In this document: one piece after another, positions 8,638 through 17,241 of the stretch | Layout: each line of letters opens with the position of its first letter | How positions within the stretch are numbered: position 1 is the first letter of the stretch | Assembly (NCBI RefSeq): GCF_004795055.1 | Contig: NZ_SSBJ01000039.1 | Span: forward strand, 1-62,748 | DNA from: Streptomyces sp. A1136 | GTDB taxonomy: Bacteria; Actinomycetota; Actinomycetes; Streptomycetales; Streptomycetaceae | Length of the DNA stretch: 62,748 nucleotides | Direction: 5' to 3' | Notes under the pieces: generated by a model | The model's input: only the letters and a program-made list of their open reading frames with translations | What the model was told of the DNA's origin: nothing | Databases searched by the model: none | Translations under genes and position numbers: made by a program

Positions 8638-8893
8638 GAGCGGCTCTCTTCATTCGTTCGTCGTGTCGTTCACTTCAAGCCAGGCGACCCAGGGGACCCT
8701 CGACCGGTCGTTCACGTGTTGTTAACGCGGTGTGGAGCCAGTACACCGGCCGCGCGTCCTTCGGGTGCAGTCACCGAAACCATGAAGGAGTTGGCTGACG
8801 ACCTCCCTCGTCTTGTAGATTCGTATGAAAGGCAGGATGCGACGACCTGCCCGATTTCCAACGGCAACATCGAGACAGATCGGCGGCGACATC
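8638..8893. promoter_or_regulatory. Divergent promoter region of xanthine dehydrogenase operon and pucR-like gene
   Basis: This gap must hold both promoters. A direct repeat TCGTTCAC occurs at 8666-8673 and 8708-8715, 42 bases apart (four helical turns). Just after the second copy is TGTTGTTAACG, which resembles the TTGGTTAA end of the Bacillus PucR box. Codons just upstream of 8894 lack GC-rich third positions, so this stretch is not coding. Confidence 0.45.
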
Positions 8894-10570
8894 ATGCGGC
8901 TGCGCGCACTGCTGGAAACCGAGGCGCTGGGGCTGCGGCTGCTGGGCGGCGAGGAAGAACTCGACCGGACGGTCCGCGGGGTCATGACGACCGACCTGAG
9001 GGATCCCAGCCGATACCTCTCCGGAGGCGAACTTGTCCTGACCGGCCTCGCGTGGCGAAGAAATTCAGCCGACTCCGAGCCTTTCGTACGAATCCTTGCG
9101 AGCGCGGGGGTCGCCGGGCTCGCCGCCGGCGAGGCGGAACTGGGGGACATCCCCGACGATCTGGTTTCGGCCTGTCTGCGCAACCGGCTCCCCCTGTTCG
9201 CGGTGAACGAGGACGTTGCGTTCGCGACGATCACGGAATACGTGGTGCGCCAGGTTTCCGGCGAACGCGCCGGAGACCTGGCGGCGGTCGTGGACCGGCA
9301 CCGCCGCCTGATGACATCGGGTCCGGCCGGTGGCGGCCCCGACGTGGTGCTGGATCTGCTCACCACGGACCTCGATCTCCGGGCCTGGGTGCTCTCCCCC
9401 ACCGGCCGGCAGATCGCCGGGGCGGGCGAGCCGCTGACGCCGGGCGTCTGCGCGACGCTTGCGAGCGAGCACCTCGCGGCGGTCCGGACGGGCCGCAGGG
9501 GACCCCACCGGATCTCGCTCCAGGGTATTACCTACTCGCTGTTTCCGATCAGGGGACACGGCCGCGCACCGGGCGCCGTCACGCGCGACGTTCGCGAAAG
9601 CGTTCTCTCCGACTGGCTGCTCGCCGTCGAGGCCGACGCCGGCGACTGGCCCGCCGAGCGGCTCGACCTGCTCCAGGGCGTCACCCAGCTGATCGCCGTC
9701 GAGCGGGACCGGCGGGACGCGGCCCGCACGGTGCGTCGCCGCCTGGCCCAGGAGGTGCTGGAGCTGGTCCAGACGGGTGCCCCGCCGGCCGAGATCGCCG
9801 CCCGCCTGCGGGTGGCCGCGCCGGTGCTGCTGCCGGGGCTGGGCGCCGCCCCGCACTGGCAGGTGGTCGTGGCCCGGGTCGACTGGGACAACGGGGACAT
9901 CGCCGGGGGCCCGGTCGCGCAGTCGCTGCTGGAGGAGATCCTGGTCGACCCGTCGCTGTCGGGGCCGGAGCCGTCCGACCGGATCGCGGTGGCCCATGCG
10001 GGTGACGAGGCCATCGCCCTCGTACCGCTGCCCGCGCTGCCCGGGGAGCCCGGGGAGGAGAAGGGTCCCGACGCGGCGCTCCACGCCGACGAGCTGCTGG
10101 CGACCGTACGGGAGCCCCTTGCGGCCGGACTGGCCGACGACGGGCGGCTCACGCTGGGCGTCAGCGCGGCCGTGCACTCCGCCGAGGGGTTGCGCGGGGC
10201 GCTGGAAGAGGCCCGGCACGCACGCCGCGTCGCCGCCGCCCGCCCGGGGCGGGTGTGCGCCGCGGGCCACCACGAGCTCGCCTCGCACGTCCTGCTGCTG
10301 CCCTTCGTCCCGGACGACGTCCGGCGCGCCTTCACGGCGCGGCTGTTGGACCCGCTGCGGGACTACGACCGCCGGCACCGGGCCGAGCTGATCCCGACCC
10401 TGGAGGCCTTCCTCGACTGCGACGGCTCATGGACCCGGTGCGCGACCCGGTTGCACCTGCACGTCAACACGCTGCGCTACCGGGTCGGGCGAATCGAGCA
10501 GTTGACGGCGCGTGACCTCTCCCGGCTGGAGGACAAGCTGGACTTCTTCCTGGCGCTGCGCATGAGCTGA
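8894..10570 (+). CDS. PucR family purine catabolism regulator
   Basis: This 558-residue regulator has three parts: an N-terminal purine-catabolism (PucR) domain beginning MRLRALLETEALGLRLLGGE, a central region like the GGDEF-related CdaR domain, and a C-terminal helix-turn-helix of the PucR/HTH_30 type (LEAFLDCDGSWTRCATRLHL with HVNTLRYRVGRIEQL). A longer frame begins at 8825, but its codons are AT-ending and ATG 8894 matches the family N-terminus. It is transcribed away from the xanthine dehydrogenase operon and probably controls it. In Bacillus, PucR responds to allantoin-type intermediates; the effector here is unknown. Confidence 0.9.
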   Translation: MRLRALLETEALGLRLLGGEEELDRTVRGVMTTDLRDPSRYLSGGELVLTGLAWRRNSADSEPFVRILASAGVAGLAAGEAELGDIPDDLVSACLRNRLPLFAVNEDVAFATITEYVVRQVSGERAGDLAAVVDRHRRLMTSGPAGGGPDVVLDLLTTDLDLRAWVLSPTGRQIAGAGEPLTPGVCATLASEHLAAVRTGRRGPHRISLQGITYSLFPIRGHGRAPGAVTRDVRESVLSDWLLAVEADAGDWPAERLDLLQGVTQLIAVERDRRDAARTVRRRLAQEVLELVQTGAPPAEIAARLRVAAPVLLPGLGAAPHWQVVVARVDWDNGDIAGGPVAQSLLEEILVDPSLSGPEPSDRIAVAHAGDEAIALVPLPALPGEPGEEKGPDAALHADELLATVREPLAAGLADDGRLTLGVSAAVHSAEGLRGALEEARHARRVAAARPGRVCAAGHHELASHVLLLPFVPDDVRRAFTARLLDPLRDYDRRHRAELIPTLEAFLDCDGSWTRCATRLHLHVNTLRYRVGRIEQLTARDLSRLEDKLDFFLALRMS

Positions 10571-10698
10571 GCCGCCACACGGCCGTACACGCGGTCGTCG
10601 CCCGGCCGGCAGCGGCTCGTATCCGGCCGTCGCCGGGGCGGCACCGTGGAAAACGCGCCAGGGGCGGGTGGGTGACGGCTGACGAGCCGTCCGGACTT

Positions 10699-10714
10699 TG
10701 TGAAAGAGTTCACC
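10699..10714. promoter_or_regulatory. Rex-like operator (redox box)
   Basis: TGTGAAAGAGTTCACC contains a perfect GTGAA-N4-TTCAC inverted repeat and agrees at 13 of 16 positions with the Streptomyces Rex consensus TGTGAACGCGTTCACA. It lies 89 bases before the GTG of the TPR-like gene. Rex represses respiratory genes when NADH/NAD+ is low. Confidence 0.45.
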
Positions 10715-10802
10715 CGACCCCTTGGCCGGAGCCGTGGATTCGTGCTCTCATTTCGCCCCAGGGCTCCACGACGTGCTGCTCGATTGCTTTGGGGAGGGCA
10801 AT

Positions 10803-11576
10803 GTGGCGGACACCGCCATGTCCGGTGCGGGATCCACGGGGGGAGAAGACCCCCTCCAGCGGGCGATATGGCGGCTGCGCTCGCGCGGCTGTTGGACGGA
10901 CGCGGCGGCCCTGCTGACGCCGCACGCGGGCAACGCGCGGGCGGCCGTTCAGCGGGCCGCGCTGCTGGTCGAGCGGTGCCTGTTCACGGGCCAGGGCTGG
11001 GCCGAGGCGGAGGACGCCCTGCGTATCGCGGAGGCGGTGGCCCAGGGCGACGAGGAGCGGGGCGCGGCGGCGTGTGAGCGGGGCCAACTGGCCTACGCCG
11101 CGACGGTGCTCGGCGTGCGCGACCGGGCGGACGAGGCCCGTTCGGCGCTGGGTCGGGCGGCGGCGCTGCTGTCGCCCGGGTCCCGGAGCCGTCCGCTGTT
11201 GGACTTCCGGCGGGGCCTGGTCGCCGAGCACCTGGCGGACGCCCCGGAGGCGGCCCGCCCGGCCTACCACCGGGCCCACGCGGGGGCCGCGGCGCAAGGG
11301 GACACCCTGCTGCTGTCCTTCACGTGGCGCCACCTGGCGGCGCTTGCCCTGCGGGACGGCGAGGTGGCGGAGGCCCGGGAGGGCTTCGCGGAGTCCCTGC
11401 GCATCCGTGAGGAACTCGGCTTCCTGATCGGCACGGCCCCCGCCCTCGCGGCCCTGGCCGAAGCCGAACCGGAACCGGAAGCGACCCGCCTGCGCGCGGA
11501 GGCCCGCCGCCTGTTCCACCTCTTGGGCGGCATCCCCACCTGGCTGGCCGACCAACTCCACCCCAGCCCGGCCTGA
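10803..11576 (+). CDS. TPR-like helical repeat protein of unknown function
   Basis: This 257-residue protein is Ala/Arg/Leu-rich and nearly all helical, with tetratricopeptide-like repeats of about 35 residues (GWAEAEDALRIAEAVAQ, DRADEARSALGRAAALL, PEAARPAYHRAHAGAAAQ, GEVAEAREGFAESLRIREEL). No membrane segment, signal peptide or catalytic motif is seen, so it is probably a cytoplasmic scaffold or regulator-like protein. GTG 10803 is chosen over an upstream in-frame ATG because GGGGAGG lies five bases before it. A Rex-like operator stands upstream. Followed by a repeat-rich gap rather than an operon partner. Confidence 0.7.
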   Translation: MADTAMSGAGSTGGEDPLQRAIWRLRSRGCWTDAAALLTPHAGNARAAVQRAALLVERCLFTGQGWAEAEDALRIAEAVAQGDEERGAAACERGQLAYAATVLGVRDRADEARSALGRAAALLSPGSRSRPLLDFRRGLVAEHLADAPEAARPAYHRAHAGAAAQGDTLLLSFTWRHLAALALRDGEVAEAREGFAESLRIREELGFLIGTAPALAALAEAEPEPEATRLRAEARRLFHLLGGIPTWLADQLHPSPA

Positions 11577-11626
11577 CCCCCCGCCACCGACGCCTGCGGC
11601 ACCGGCCGCGCCACCCGCCCGGGCAG

Positions 11627-11807
11627 GAGGCGGCCCCTCCGCCCCGGCCGACCCAATCCAACCCCGCCGGCGATCGAGGCGCAGGACCCGGGGCGCAGCC
11701 CCGAAAACCCGGCGCAGCCAGAGCCGCTCAACGAACCAACCCGGCCGGGCACGAGGCGGCCCCTCCGCCCCGGCCGACCCAATCCAGCCCCGCCGGCGAT
11801 CGAGGCG
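11627..11807. repeat. Two copies of a 55-base intergenic repeat, 126 bases apart
   Basis: Copies at 11627-11681 and 11753-11807 differ at one base. Each ends with CCGCCGGCGATCGAGGCG, a segment I know to be common in Streptomyces intergenic DNA. Between them are GGCGCAGCC units. The 248-base gap between the convergent TPR and GntR genes holds nothing else; the copies may act as bidirectional terminators. Confidence 0.7.
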
Positions 11808-11824
11808 GGGCGCCGGAGGGGGTG

Positions 11825-12619
11825 TCAGTCGGCCGTCCCCACGAAATGTTCCCGTACCAGGGACTCCACCGCTCCCACCTCCCCCGCGATCAACGCCTCC
11901 AGCAGCGCCGCGTGCTCCGCCGCGTCCGCCACCAGCTCCGCCTGCCGAACCCGCGGGGCCCCCGGCAGCGGCAGCATCGCCCGCCGGTGCAGCTCCTCCG
12001 TCAACCGCACGAGCTGGTCATTGCCCGCCAGTGAGAGCACCGCCCGGTGGAACGCCCGGTCCGCCTCCCCGTAGGCCGCGAGGTCACCGGCCCGCGCCGC
12101 CTCTCCCGTGGCCGCGGCGGCCGGCCGCAACCGGGCCCAGGCGGACGCCGGCACGTCCCGCGCCAGCCTCAGCATCACCGGTACCTCCAACAGCGCCCGC
12201 ACCTCCGCCAGCTCCGCCAGCGCCTGCGGGCTGCGGCTCAGCACCCGGAACCCCCGGTTCGGGAGGCATTCCACCGCCCCTTCCAGCGCCAACTGCTGCA
12301 TCGCCTCGCGCACGGGCGTCGGGGACACCCCGAACCGCTCGCCCAGAGCCGGCCCCGAGTAGATCTCGCCGGGCACCAGCTCTCCGTCGACCAGCGCGGC
12401 GCGCAATGCGTCCAGGACCTGGCCGCGCACCGAATGGCGGCGCACCTTCTGCGCGGGAATCGTCTCCCGGACCGCCTCGGGGGCCCGGTCCGGGGCCGTC
12501 TCCGGGGCCGCCTCCCGGGGCGTCTCGTCCGACACCCGGTCATGGGCCGTTTCGTGCACTCGGTCCTCCTCCGGGGTCTCGACCTGCTCCGACTGCTCCG
12601 ATCCGAGAATAGGCGACAC
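11825..12619 (-). CDS. GntR family (FadR-type) transcriptional regulator
   Basis: This 264-residue protein has a winged helix-turn-helix (residues about 60-125: VRGQVLDALRAALVDGELVP, SGPALGERFGVSPTPVREAM) and a helical FCD ligand domain (ALAELAEVRALLEVPVMLRL, YGEADRAFHRAVLSLAGN, AAEHAALLEALIAGE). FCD domains usually bind metal plus small carboxylates. The first 55 residues are an unusual disordered extension rich in Glu, Pro and Arg with loose repeats (ETPREAAPETAPDRAPEAVR). GTG 12619 has GGGGAGGG six bases upstream. It is divergent from the FhuF-like gene and shares its 84-base promoter gap with an iron box. Confidence 0.88.
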   Translation of the reverse strand: MSPILGSEQSEQVETPEEDRVHETAHDRVSDETPREAAPETAPDRAPEAVRETIPAQKVRRHSVRGQVLDALRAALVDGELVPGEIYSGPALGERFGVSPTPVREAMQQLALEGAVECLPNRGFRVLSRSPQALAELAEVRALLEVPVMLRLARDVPASAWARLRPAAAATGEAARAGDLAAYGEADRAFHRAVLSLAGNDQLVRLTEELHRRAMLPLPGAPRVRQAELVADAAEHAALLEALIAGEVGAVESLVREHFVGTAD

Positions 12620-12659
12620 GGTCGGCCCTCCCCTCGACGCGCCGCCCTGGCTGATCGAG

Positions 12660-12678
12660 TAAGGTAAGGCTTACCTCT
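12660..12678. promoter_or_regulatory. Iron box (DmdR/IdeR-type operator)
   Basis: TAAGGTAAGGCTTACCTCT contains the perfect odd palindrome AGGTAAG-G-CTTACCT and matches the actinobacterial iron-box consensus TTAGGTTAGGCTCACCTAA at 14 of 19 positions. It lies 25 bases before the FhuF-like start and 40 bases before the GntR start. DmdR1/IdeR with Fe(II) would repress here. Confidence 0.7.
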
Positions 12679-12703
12679 GACGATCAGCGATCGGTGTGCC
12701 GCC

Positions 12704-13525
12704 ATGCCCCTTCCGACCTCGGCCGTCACTGCCGCCTACCGACGCCTCGCCGAGGTCTGCCCCTCCGTGGAGATCGGCGAGTTCGCCCCCCAGGAGCCGC
12801 TGCCCCGCGGGGCGGGGTGGATCGGCGCCGACGAGCTCGCGGCCGGCGGCCCCGCCCTCGACGCCTACCTCGCCTGGGACGCCGCCCAGGTGCTCCGGGA
12901 CTACGGCCGCCCCGGCCGACCCGATGTCGTCGCCGGCTTCGGCTTCCACCGCTACGCCTGGCCGGCCTGCCTGCTCGTGACCGTGCCGTGGTTCCTGCAC
13001 CGCCGCGTTCCCCGCCCGGCCCGGGTGGCGTTCCACCGCGAGCACGGCCGTCTCGGCGTCGAGATCGACGGTTTCGCCTGCCTCCCCGACGATCCGGCGG
13101 CCGTCCTCCCGGGAGCCCGGGTCGTACCCGACGAGGACGCCCTGCGCCGAGAGGTGCGGGACGCCGTGGCCGCACACCTCGGCCCCGTGCTGGAAGGTTT
13201 CGGCCCCCGGATGCGGCGCGGTCGGCGCGCGCTGTGGGGGATGGTGACCGACGAGGTGGTCGAGGGCCTCTGGTACGCCGGGCAACTGCTCGGCGAGGAG
13301 GAGCGGGCCCGGGCCGAGTTGGAGGCACTGCTGCCGGGCTCGACCGCCCCGTACCCCGGGGGCGCGGGCTTCCGTACGCTCACCGGTCCCGACGGCGCAC
13401 CGCTGCCCACCCGCGACCGCGCCGGGTGCTGCCTCTTCTACACCATCCGGCCCGAGGACACCTGTCTGACCTGTCCCCGCACCTGTGACGCGTCCCGCGT
13501 CACCCGCCTCACGGCGACGGCCTGA
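12704..13525 (+). CDS. FhuF-like (2Fe-2S) ferric-siderophore reductase
   Basis: This 273-residue protein ends with CCLFYTIRPEDTCLTCP, the C-C-x10-C-x2-C pattern that binds a [2Fe-2S] cluster in FhuF-type siderophore-iron reductases; a fifth cysteine follows in RTCD. The body has aromatic-rich segments (FHRYAWPACLLVTVPWFLHR) common to the actinobacterial relatives. The likely role is cytoplasmic release of iron from ferric siderophores. The iron box 25 bases upstream fits that. There is no strong ribosome binding site before ATG 12704. No transporter is adjacent, so the partner siderophore is unknown. Confidence 0.82.
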   Translation: MPLPTSAVTAAYRRLAEVCPSVEIGEFAPQEPLPRGAGWIGADELAAGGPALDAYLAWDAAQVLRDYGRPGRPDVVAGFGFHRYAWPACLLVTVPWFLHRRVPRPARVAFHREHGRLGVEIDGFACLPDDPAAVLPGARVVPDEDALRREVRDAVAAHLGPVLEGFGPRMRRGRRALWGMVTDEVVEGLWYAGQLLGEEERARAELEALLPGSTAPYPGGAGFRTLTGPDGAPLPTRDRAGCCLFYTIRPEDTCLTCPRTCDASRVTRLTATA

Positions 13526-13534
13526 CCCTCGCGG

Positions 13535-13553
13535 CCCGCCCGGCGCCGGCGGG
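13535..13553 (+). terminator. Possible terminator after the FhuF-like gene
   Basis: CCCGCC/GGCGGG stem with a seven-base loop starts ten bases past the stop codon. It is short, and no T-run follows. Confidence 0.35.
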
Positions 13554-13755
13554 GCCGGGCGCAAACCCACCCATGCGGGTGACCTTCATTCGAACTCAAA
13601 CCCGCTCGCACGCACGCCAGTTCGTATCACAACACCCTATCCGGCGTGCGCCACCCCCCGAAGGCGTCCACTTGGCCCGAAACCCGCGTGCGCGACCGAC
13701 CGGCTGCGCCACTATGGCGCCCGGAAAGCCGCATACGCGAGGCAAGGACATCCGC

Positions 13756-14814
13756 ATGAGACTGACCGACATATCGCTGGACTGGCTGCTGCCCGGCGGC
13801 CTGTTGATCCTGGGCGTACTTGCGGCAGTGGCGGTACTGGCCCGGGGCAAGCGCGAGAGCGAGAAGGCAGCGGCCGAGGACACCTGGGAGCGCAGCGAGG
13901 AGCGGCGGCGGCGCAAGGAAGCCGTCTACGGCACCGCCTCCTACGTGCTGCTGTTCTGCTGTGCGGCCGTCGCCGCCGCCCTCTCCTTCCACGGGCTGGT
14001 CGGCTTCGGCCGGCAGAACCTGAACCTCTCCGGGGGCTGGGAGTACCTCGTCCCCTTCGGCCTCGACGGCGCCGCGATGTTCTGCTCGGTGCTCGCGGTC
14101 CGCGAGGCGAGCCACGGCGACGCGGCGCTCGGCTCGCGCATGCTGGTCTGGCTGTTCGCGGGCGCGGCGGCCTGGTTCAACTGGGTGCACGCGCCCCGCG
14201 GCAGCGGCCACGACGGCGCCCCCCAGTTCTTCGCCGGGATGTCGCTCTCCGCGGCCGTCCTCTTCGACCGGGCCCTCAAGCAGACGCGCCGGGCGGCGCT
14301 GCGCGAACAGGGTCTGATCCCGAGGCCGTTGCCGCAGATCCGGATGGTCCGCTGGATGCGGGCGCCCCGCGAGACCTTCGGCGCGTGGTCGCTCATGCTG
14401 CTGGAGGGGGTCCGCACCCTCGACGAGGCCGTGGACGAAGTGCGCGAGGACAAGCGCGAGAAGGAGCAGGACCGGCACCGCAGGCGCGACCAGAACCGGC
14501 TCGACCGGGCGCGCATCAAGGCGCTGGGCCGGCAGAACAGGGCGTTCGGGCGTTCGCGCGGTCGCCAGGTCGAACTGCCGGGGCTGGTCCCCGGGTCGGG
14601 CTCCGCGCCGGTCGGCGCGGAGCCGGCCATATCGGAAGCGGAGCAGTTGCCCCTGCGACGCCGGCCCTCCCTGCAAGCCGTGACCGGAACCGAATCGGCT
14701 GATCCGGCCGGTCCGCGCACGGTCGACCTGACCGCAGAGGACGACACCCAGACGATTCCCCGGCTCGATTCGTTGGAGCGCAAACTCAAGGATCTGGAGC
14801 AACAGTTCGGCTGA
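13756..14814 (+). CDS. DUF2637 membrane protein
   Basis: This 352-residue protein has a first membrane helix at about residues 10-29 (WLLPGGLLILGVLAAVAVLA), a charged linker, then three helices (YVLLFCCAAVAAALSFHGLV, the YLVPFGLDGAAMFCSVLAV segment and MLVWLFAGAAAWFNWVH), which is the DUF2637 pattern. The C-terminal 170 residues are cytoplasmic, basic and coiled-coil prone (EDKREKEQDRHRRRDQNRLD). DUF2637 occurs in Streptomyces SpdB-like plasmid spread proteins and in many chromosomal genes. No plasmid functions are near. ATG 13756 is chosen because the 61 upstream codons have poor third positions and AAGGAC precedes it. Confidence 0.82.
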   Translation: MRLTDISLDWLLPGGLLILGVLAAVAVLARGKRESEKAAAEDTWERSEERRRRKEAVYGTASYVLLFCCAAVAAALSFHGLVGFGRQNLNLSGGWEYLVPFGLDGAAMFCSVLAVREASHGDAALGSRMLVWLFAGAAAWFNWVHAPRGSGHDGAPQFFAGMSLSAAVLFDRALKQTRRAALREQGLIPRPLPQIRMVRWMRAPRETFGAWSLMLLEGVRTLDEAVDEVREDKREKEQDRHRRRDQNRLDRARIKALGRQNRAFGRSRGRQVELPGLVPGSGSAPVGAEPAISEAEQLPLRRRPSLQAVTGTESADPAGPRTVDLTAEDDTQTIPRLDSLERKLKDLEQQFG

Positions 14815-14862
14815 TCGCACACACCGGGGCCGGTCCGGACGCCCGCGCGCCCGGACCGGCGC

Positions 14863-15333
14863 TCAGGCGTCGAGTTCGAACCAGACCACCTTGCCCGCTC
14901 CCGGGGCGAGCGCGTCCACGCCCCAGTCGTCGGCCAGCGCCTGCACCAGGACCAGTCCCCTGCCGTGCGTACCGTCGTCGGCGGACGGTACGTACGGCCG
15001 GGGCCGGCGGGCGGCGTAGTCGCGGACCTCGACCCGCAGCCGGGCTTCGTCGATGGACGCGCACACCTCCGCGCCCTGTTCGGTGTGGACGAGGGCGTTG
15101 GTGACGAGTTCGGTGATCAACAGTTCCGCCACCTCGGTGGCGTCCGCCCGACACCGGTGGCGCATCAACTCCCGCAGCGATCTGCGCACATCCCCCACGG
15201 CCTTGAGATCCGCCCGGCGTACGCTGTGGACGATCTCCGGCACGTCCCTCGCCTCGCCGCCCTCGGCGGACGGTTCGCGCGGCACCGGCCGCCCTCTCCT
15301 CCACTGCTTTCCGGTCTTCGCCCCCACCCGCAC
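14863..15333 (-). CDS. RsbW-like ATP-binding protein (anti-sigma factor kinase family)
   Basis: This 156-residue protein is a stand-alone HATPase_c_2 domain. The N-box is ELLITELVTNALVHT, and the G-box region is DDGTHGRGLVLVQALADDWG. The first 30 residues are basic and variable. Such small GHKL kinases are abundant in Streptomyces and act as anti-sigma factors or switch kinases that phosphorylate STAS proteins. No sigma factor or anti-sigma antagonist is adjacent, so the partner is unknown. GTG 15333 has GGAGG nine bases upstream. Confidence 0.87.
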   Translation of the reverse strand: MRVGAKTGKQWRRGRPVPREPSAEGGEARDVPEIVHSVRRADLKAVGDVRRSLRELMRHRCRADATEVAELLITELVTNALVHTEQGAEVCASIDEARLRVEVRDYAARRPRPYVPSADDGTHGRGLVLVQALADDWGVDALAPGAGKVVWFELDA

Positions 15334-15434
15334 GGCGATGTACCTCCCCCGTCTTCGCCTCTCCGAATGGACCCGTACTCTCGAACAGGTCTACGGGATG
15401 CATGCCCGCCGGGGCAATCCGCACTCCTGCGGGC

Positions 15435-17177
15435 TCAGGGGCGCGGCACGTTGCGCAGGTTGGATCGCGCCATCTGAACCATCCTGCCCACTCCTCCGTC
15501 CAGCACGATCTTGCCGGCGGAAAGAGCGAAACCCGTCACCATTTCGGCGCTGATCCTCGGGGGAATCGACAAGGCGTTGGGGTCGGTCACGATGTCCACC
15601 AGAGCGGGCCCCTTGTGCCGAAACGCATCCCGCAAAGCGCCTGTGAGCTGCTTGGGCTTCTCCACGCGGACCCCGTAGGCACCCGCCGCCCGGGCGATGG
15701 CGGAGAAATCCGGGTTCCGGTTCGTGGTTCCGTACGAGGGCAGGCCGGAAACCATCATTTCCAGCTCGACCATTCCGAGGGACGAGTTGTTGAAGAGGAC
15801 CACTTTGACGGGCAGCTCGTACTGCACCAGGGTGAGGAAATCTCCCATCAGCATCGAGAATCCGCCGTCACCCGACATCGAGACCACTTGACGACCGCGG
15901 TCCGTGAACTGCGCTCCGATGGCCTGGGGAAGGGCATTGGCCATGGAGCCGTGGCTGAAGGAACCGATGATGCGCCGTTTGCCGTTCGGCGAAAGATAGC
16001 GCGCCGCCCACACGTTGCACATGCCCGTGTCCACGGTGAAGACGGCATCCTCGTCAGCCAGTTCGTCGAGGACGGCGGCGACGTACTCGGGGTGGATGGG
16101 GGTGTGCTTCTCCACCTTGCGCGTGTACGCCTTGACCACGCCCTCCAGCGCGTCCGCGTGCTTCTTGAGCATCCGGTCCAGGAAGCGGCGGTCCGTCTTG
16201 GCGCGGACCCGGGCGTTCAGCACGCGCAGGGTCTCCCGTGCGTCGCCCCAGACGGCGAGTTCCAACCGCGACCTCCGGCCGAGGTGTTCGGGGCGGATGT
16301 CGATCTGGACGATCTTCACGTCGTCGGGGAGGAAGGCGTTGTACGGGAAGTCGGTGCCGAGCAGGATCAGCAGGTCACACTCGTGGGTGGCCTCGTAGGC
16401 CGCGCCGTAGCCGAGCAGCCCGCTCATTCCCACGTCGAAGGGATTGTCGTACTGAATGTGCTCTTTCCCGCGCAGGGCGTGCCCGACCGGGGCCTTGACC
16501 CGCTCGGCGAACTCCATGACCTCGGCGTGCGCCCCCGCGGTGCCGCTGCCGCAGAAGAGGGTGACCCGGTCCGCCTCGTCGATCAGCCGGACCAGTTTCT
16601 CGATCTCGCCGTCGCCGGGCCGTACGGTCGGCCGCGCGGTCACCAGGGCGTGCTCGACCGTCTTCTCGGGAGCGGGCAGGGAGGCGATGTCGCCGGGCAG
16701 GGAGACGACTCCGACGCCGCTGCGGCCGACAGCGTGTTGGATGGCGCTCTGCAACACCCGTGGCATCTGCTTGGGGTTGGAGATCAGCTCGCTGTAGTGG
16801 CTGCACTCGGTGAACAGCCTGTCGGGGTGGGTCTCCTGGAAGAACCCGAGACCGATCTCGCCGGACGGGATGTGCGAGGCGAGCGCCAGCACCGGGGCCA
16901 TCGAGCGGTGGGCGTCGTACAAGCCGTTGATCAGGTGCAGGTTTCCGGGGCCGCAAGAGCCGGCGCAGGCGGCGAGCCGACCGGTGATCTGCGCCTCGGC
17001 GCCGGCGGCGAAGGCGGCGGTCTCCTCGTGGCGGACCTGGATCCACTCCATGGCGTCCGTCCGGCGGATCGCGTCCACGATCGGGTTCAGGCTGTCGCCG
17101 ACGACGCCGTACATCCGCCGCACGCCCGCGCGCACCAGGATGTCGACGAACTGCTCCGCCACGTTCTGCTTGGCCAT
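15435..17177 (-). CDS. poxB: Thiamine-diphosphate enzyme, pyruvate dehydrogenase (quinone) type
   Basis: This 580-residue protein has the three-domain layout of pyruvate oxidase/PoxB enzymes. The N-terminal PYR domain has the catalytic Glu in VRHEETAAFAAGAEAQITG (E51). The middle domain (LFCGSGTAGAHAEVMEFAE onward) is the nucleotide-binding fold. The PP domain has GDGGFSMLMGDF to VVLFNNSSLG, the metal/diphosphate motif, at about residues 430-460. PoxB decarboxylates pyruvate to acetate with quinone reduction; the C-terminal lipid-binding tail of E. coli PoxB is not evident. The chosen ATG 17177 has only a distant GAGAGG, so the start is less certain. The gene stands alone. Confidence 0.87.
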   Translation of the reverse strand: MAKQNVAEQFVDILVRAGVRRMYGVVGDSLNPIVDAIRRTDAMEWIQVRHEETAAFAAGAEAQITGRLAACAGSCGPGNLHLINGLYDAHRSMAPVLALASHIPSGEIGLGFFQETHPDRLFTECSHYSELISNPKQMPRVLQSAIQHAVGRSGVGVVSLPGDIASLPAPEKTVEHALVTARPTVRPGDGEIEKLVRLIDEADRVTLFCGSGTAGAHAEVMEFAERVKAPVGHALRGKEHIQYDNPFDVGMSGLLGYGAAYEATHECDLLILLGTDFPYNAFLPDDVKIVQIDIRPEHLGRRSRLELAVWGDARETLRVLNARVRAKTDRRFLDRMLKKHADALEGVVKAYTRKVEKHTPIHPEYVAAVLDELADEDAVFTVDTGMCNVWAARYLSPNGKRRIIGSFSHGSMANALPQAIGAQFTDRGRQVVSMSGDGGFSMLMGDFLTLVQYELPVKVVLFNNSSLGMVELEMMVSGLPSYGTTNRNPDFSAIARAAGAYGVRVEKPKQLTGALRDAFRHKGPALVDIVTDPNALSIPPRISAEMVTGFALSAGKIVLDGGVGRMVQMARSNLRNVPRP

Positions 17178-17241
17178 GGAAGGGGCGCCTCTCCGGTTCG
17201 GCGATGCGGGTGCGCCTCCCATCCACGCACGGACCGTCCCG

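Noticed and set aside
13756..14814. Evidence of an integrated conjugative element from the DUF2637 protein
   Set aside because: No integrase, Tra, Rep or att-like repeats lie nearby; neighbours are ordinary chromosomal genes.
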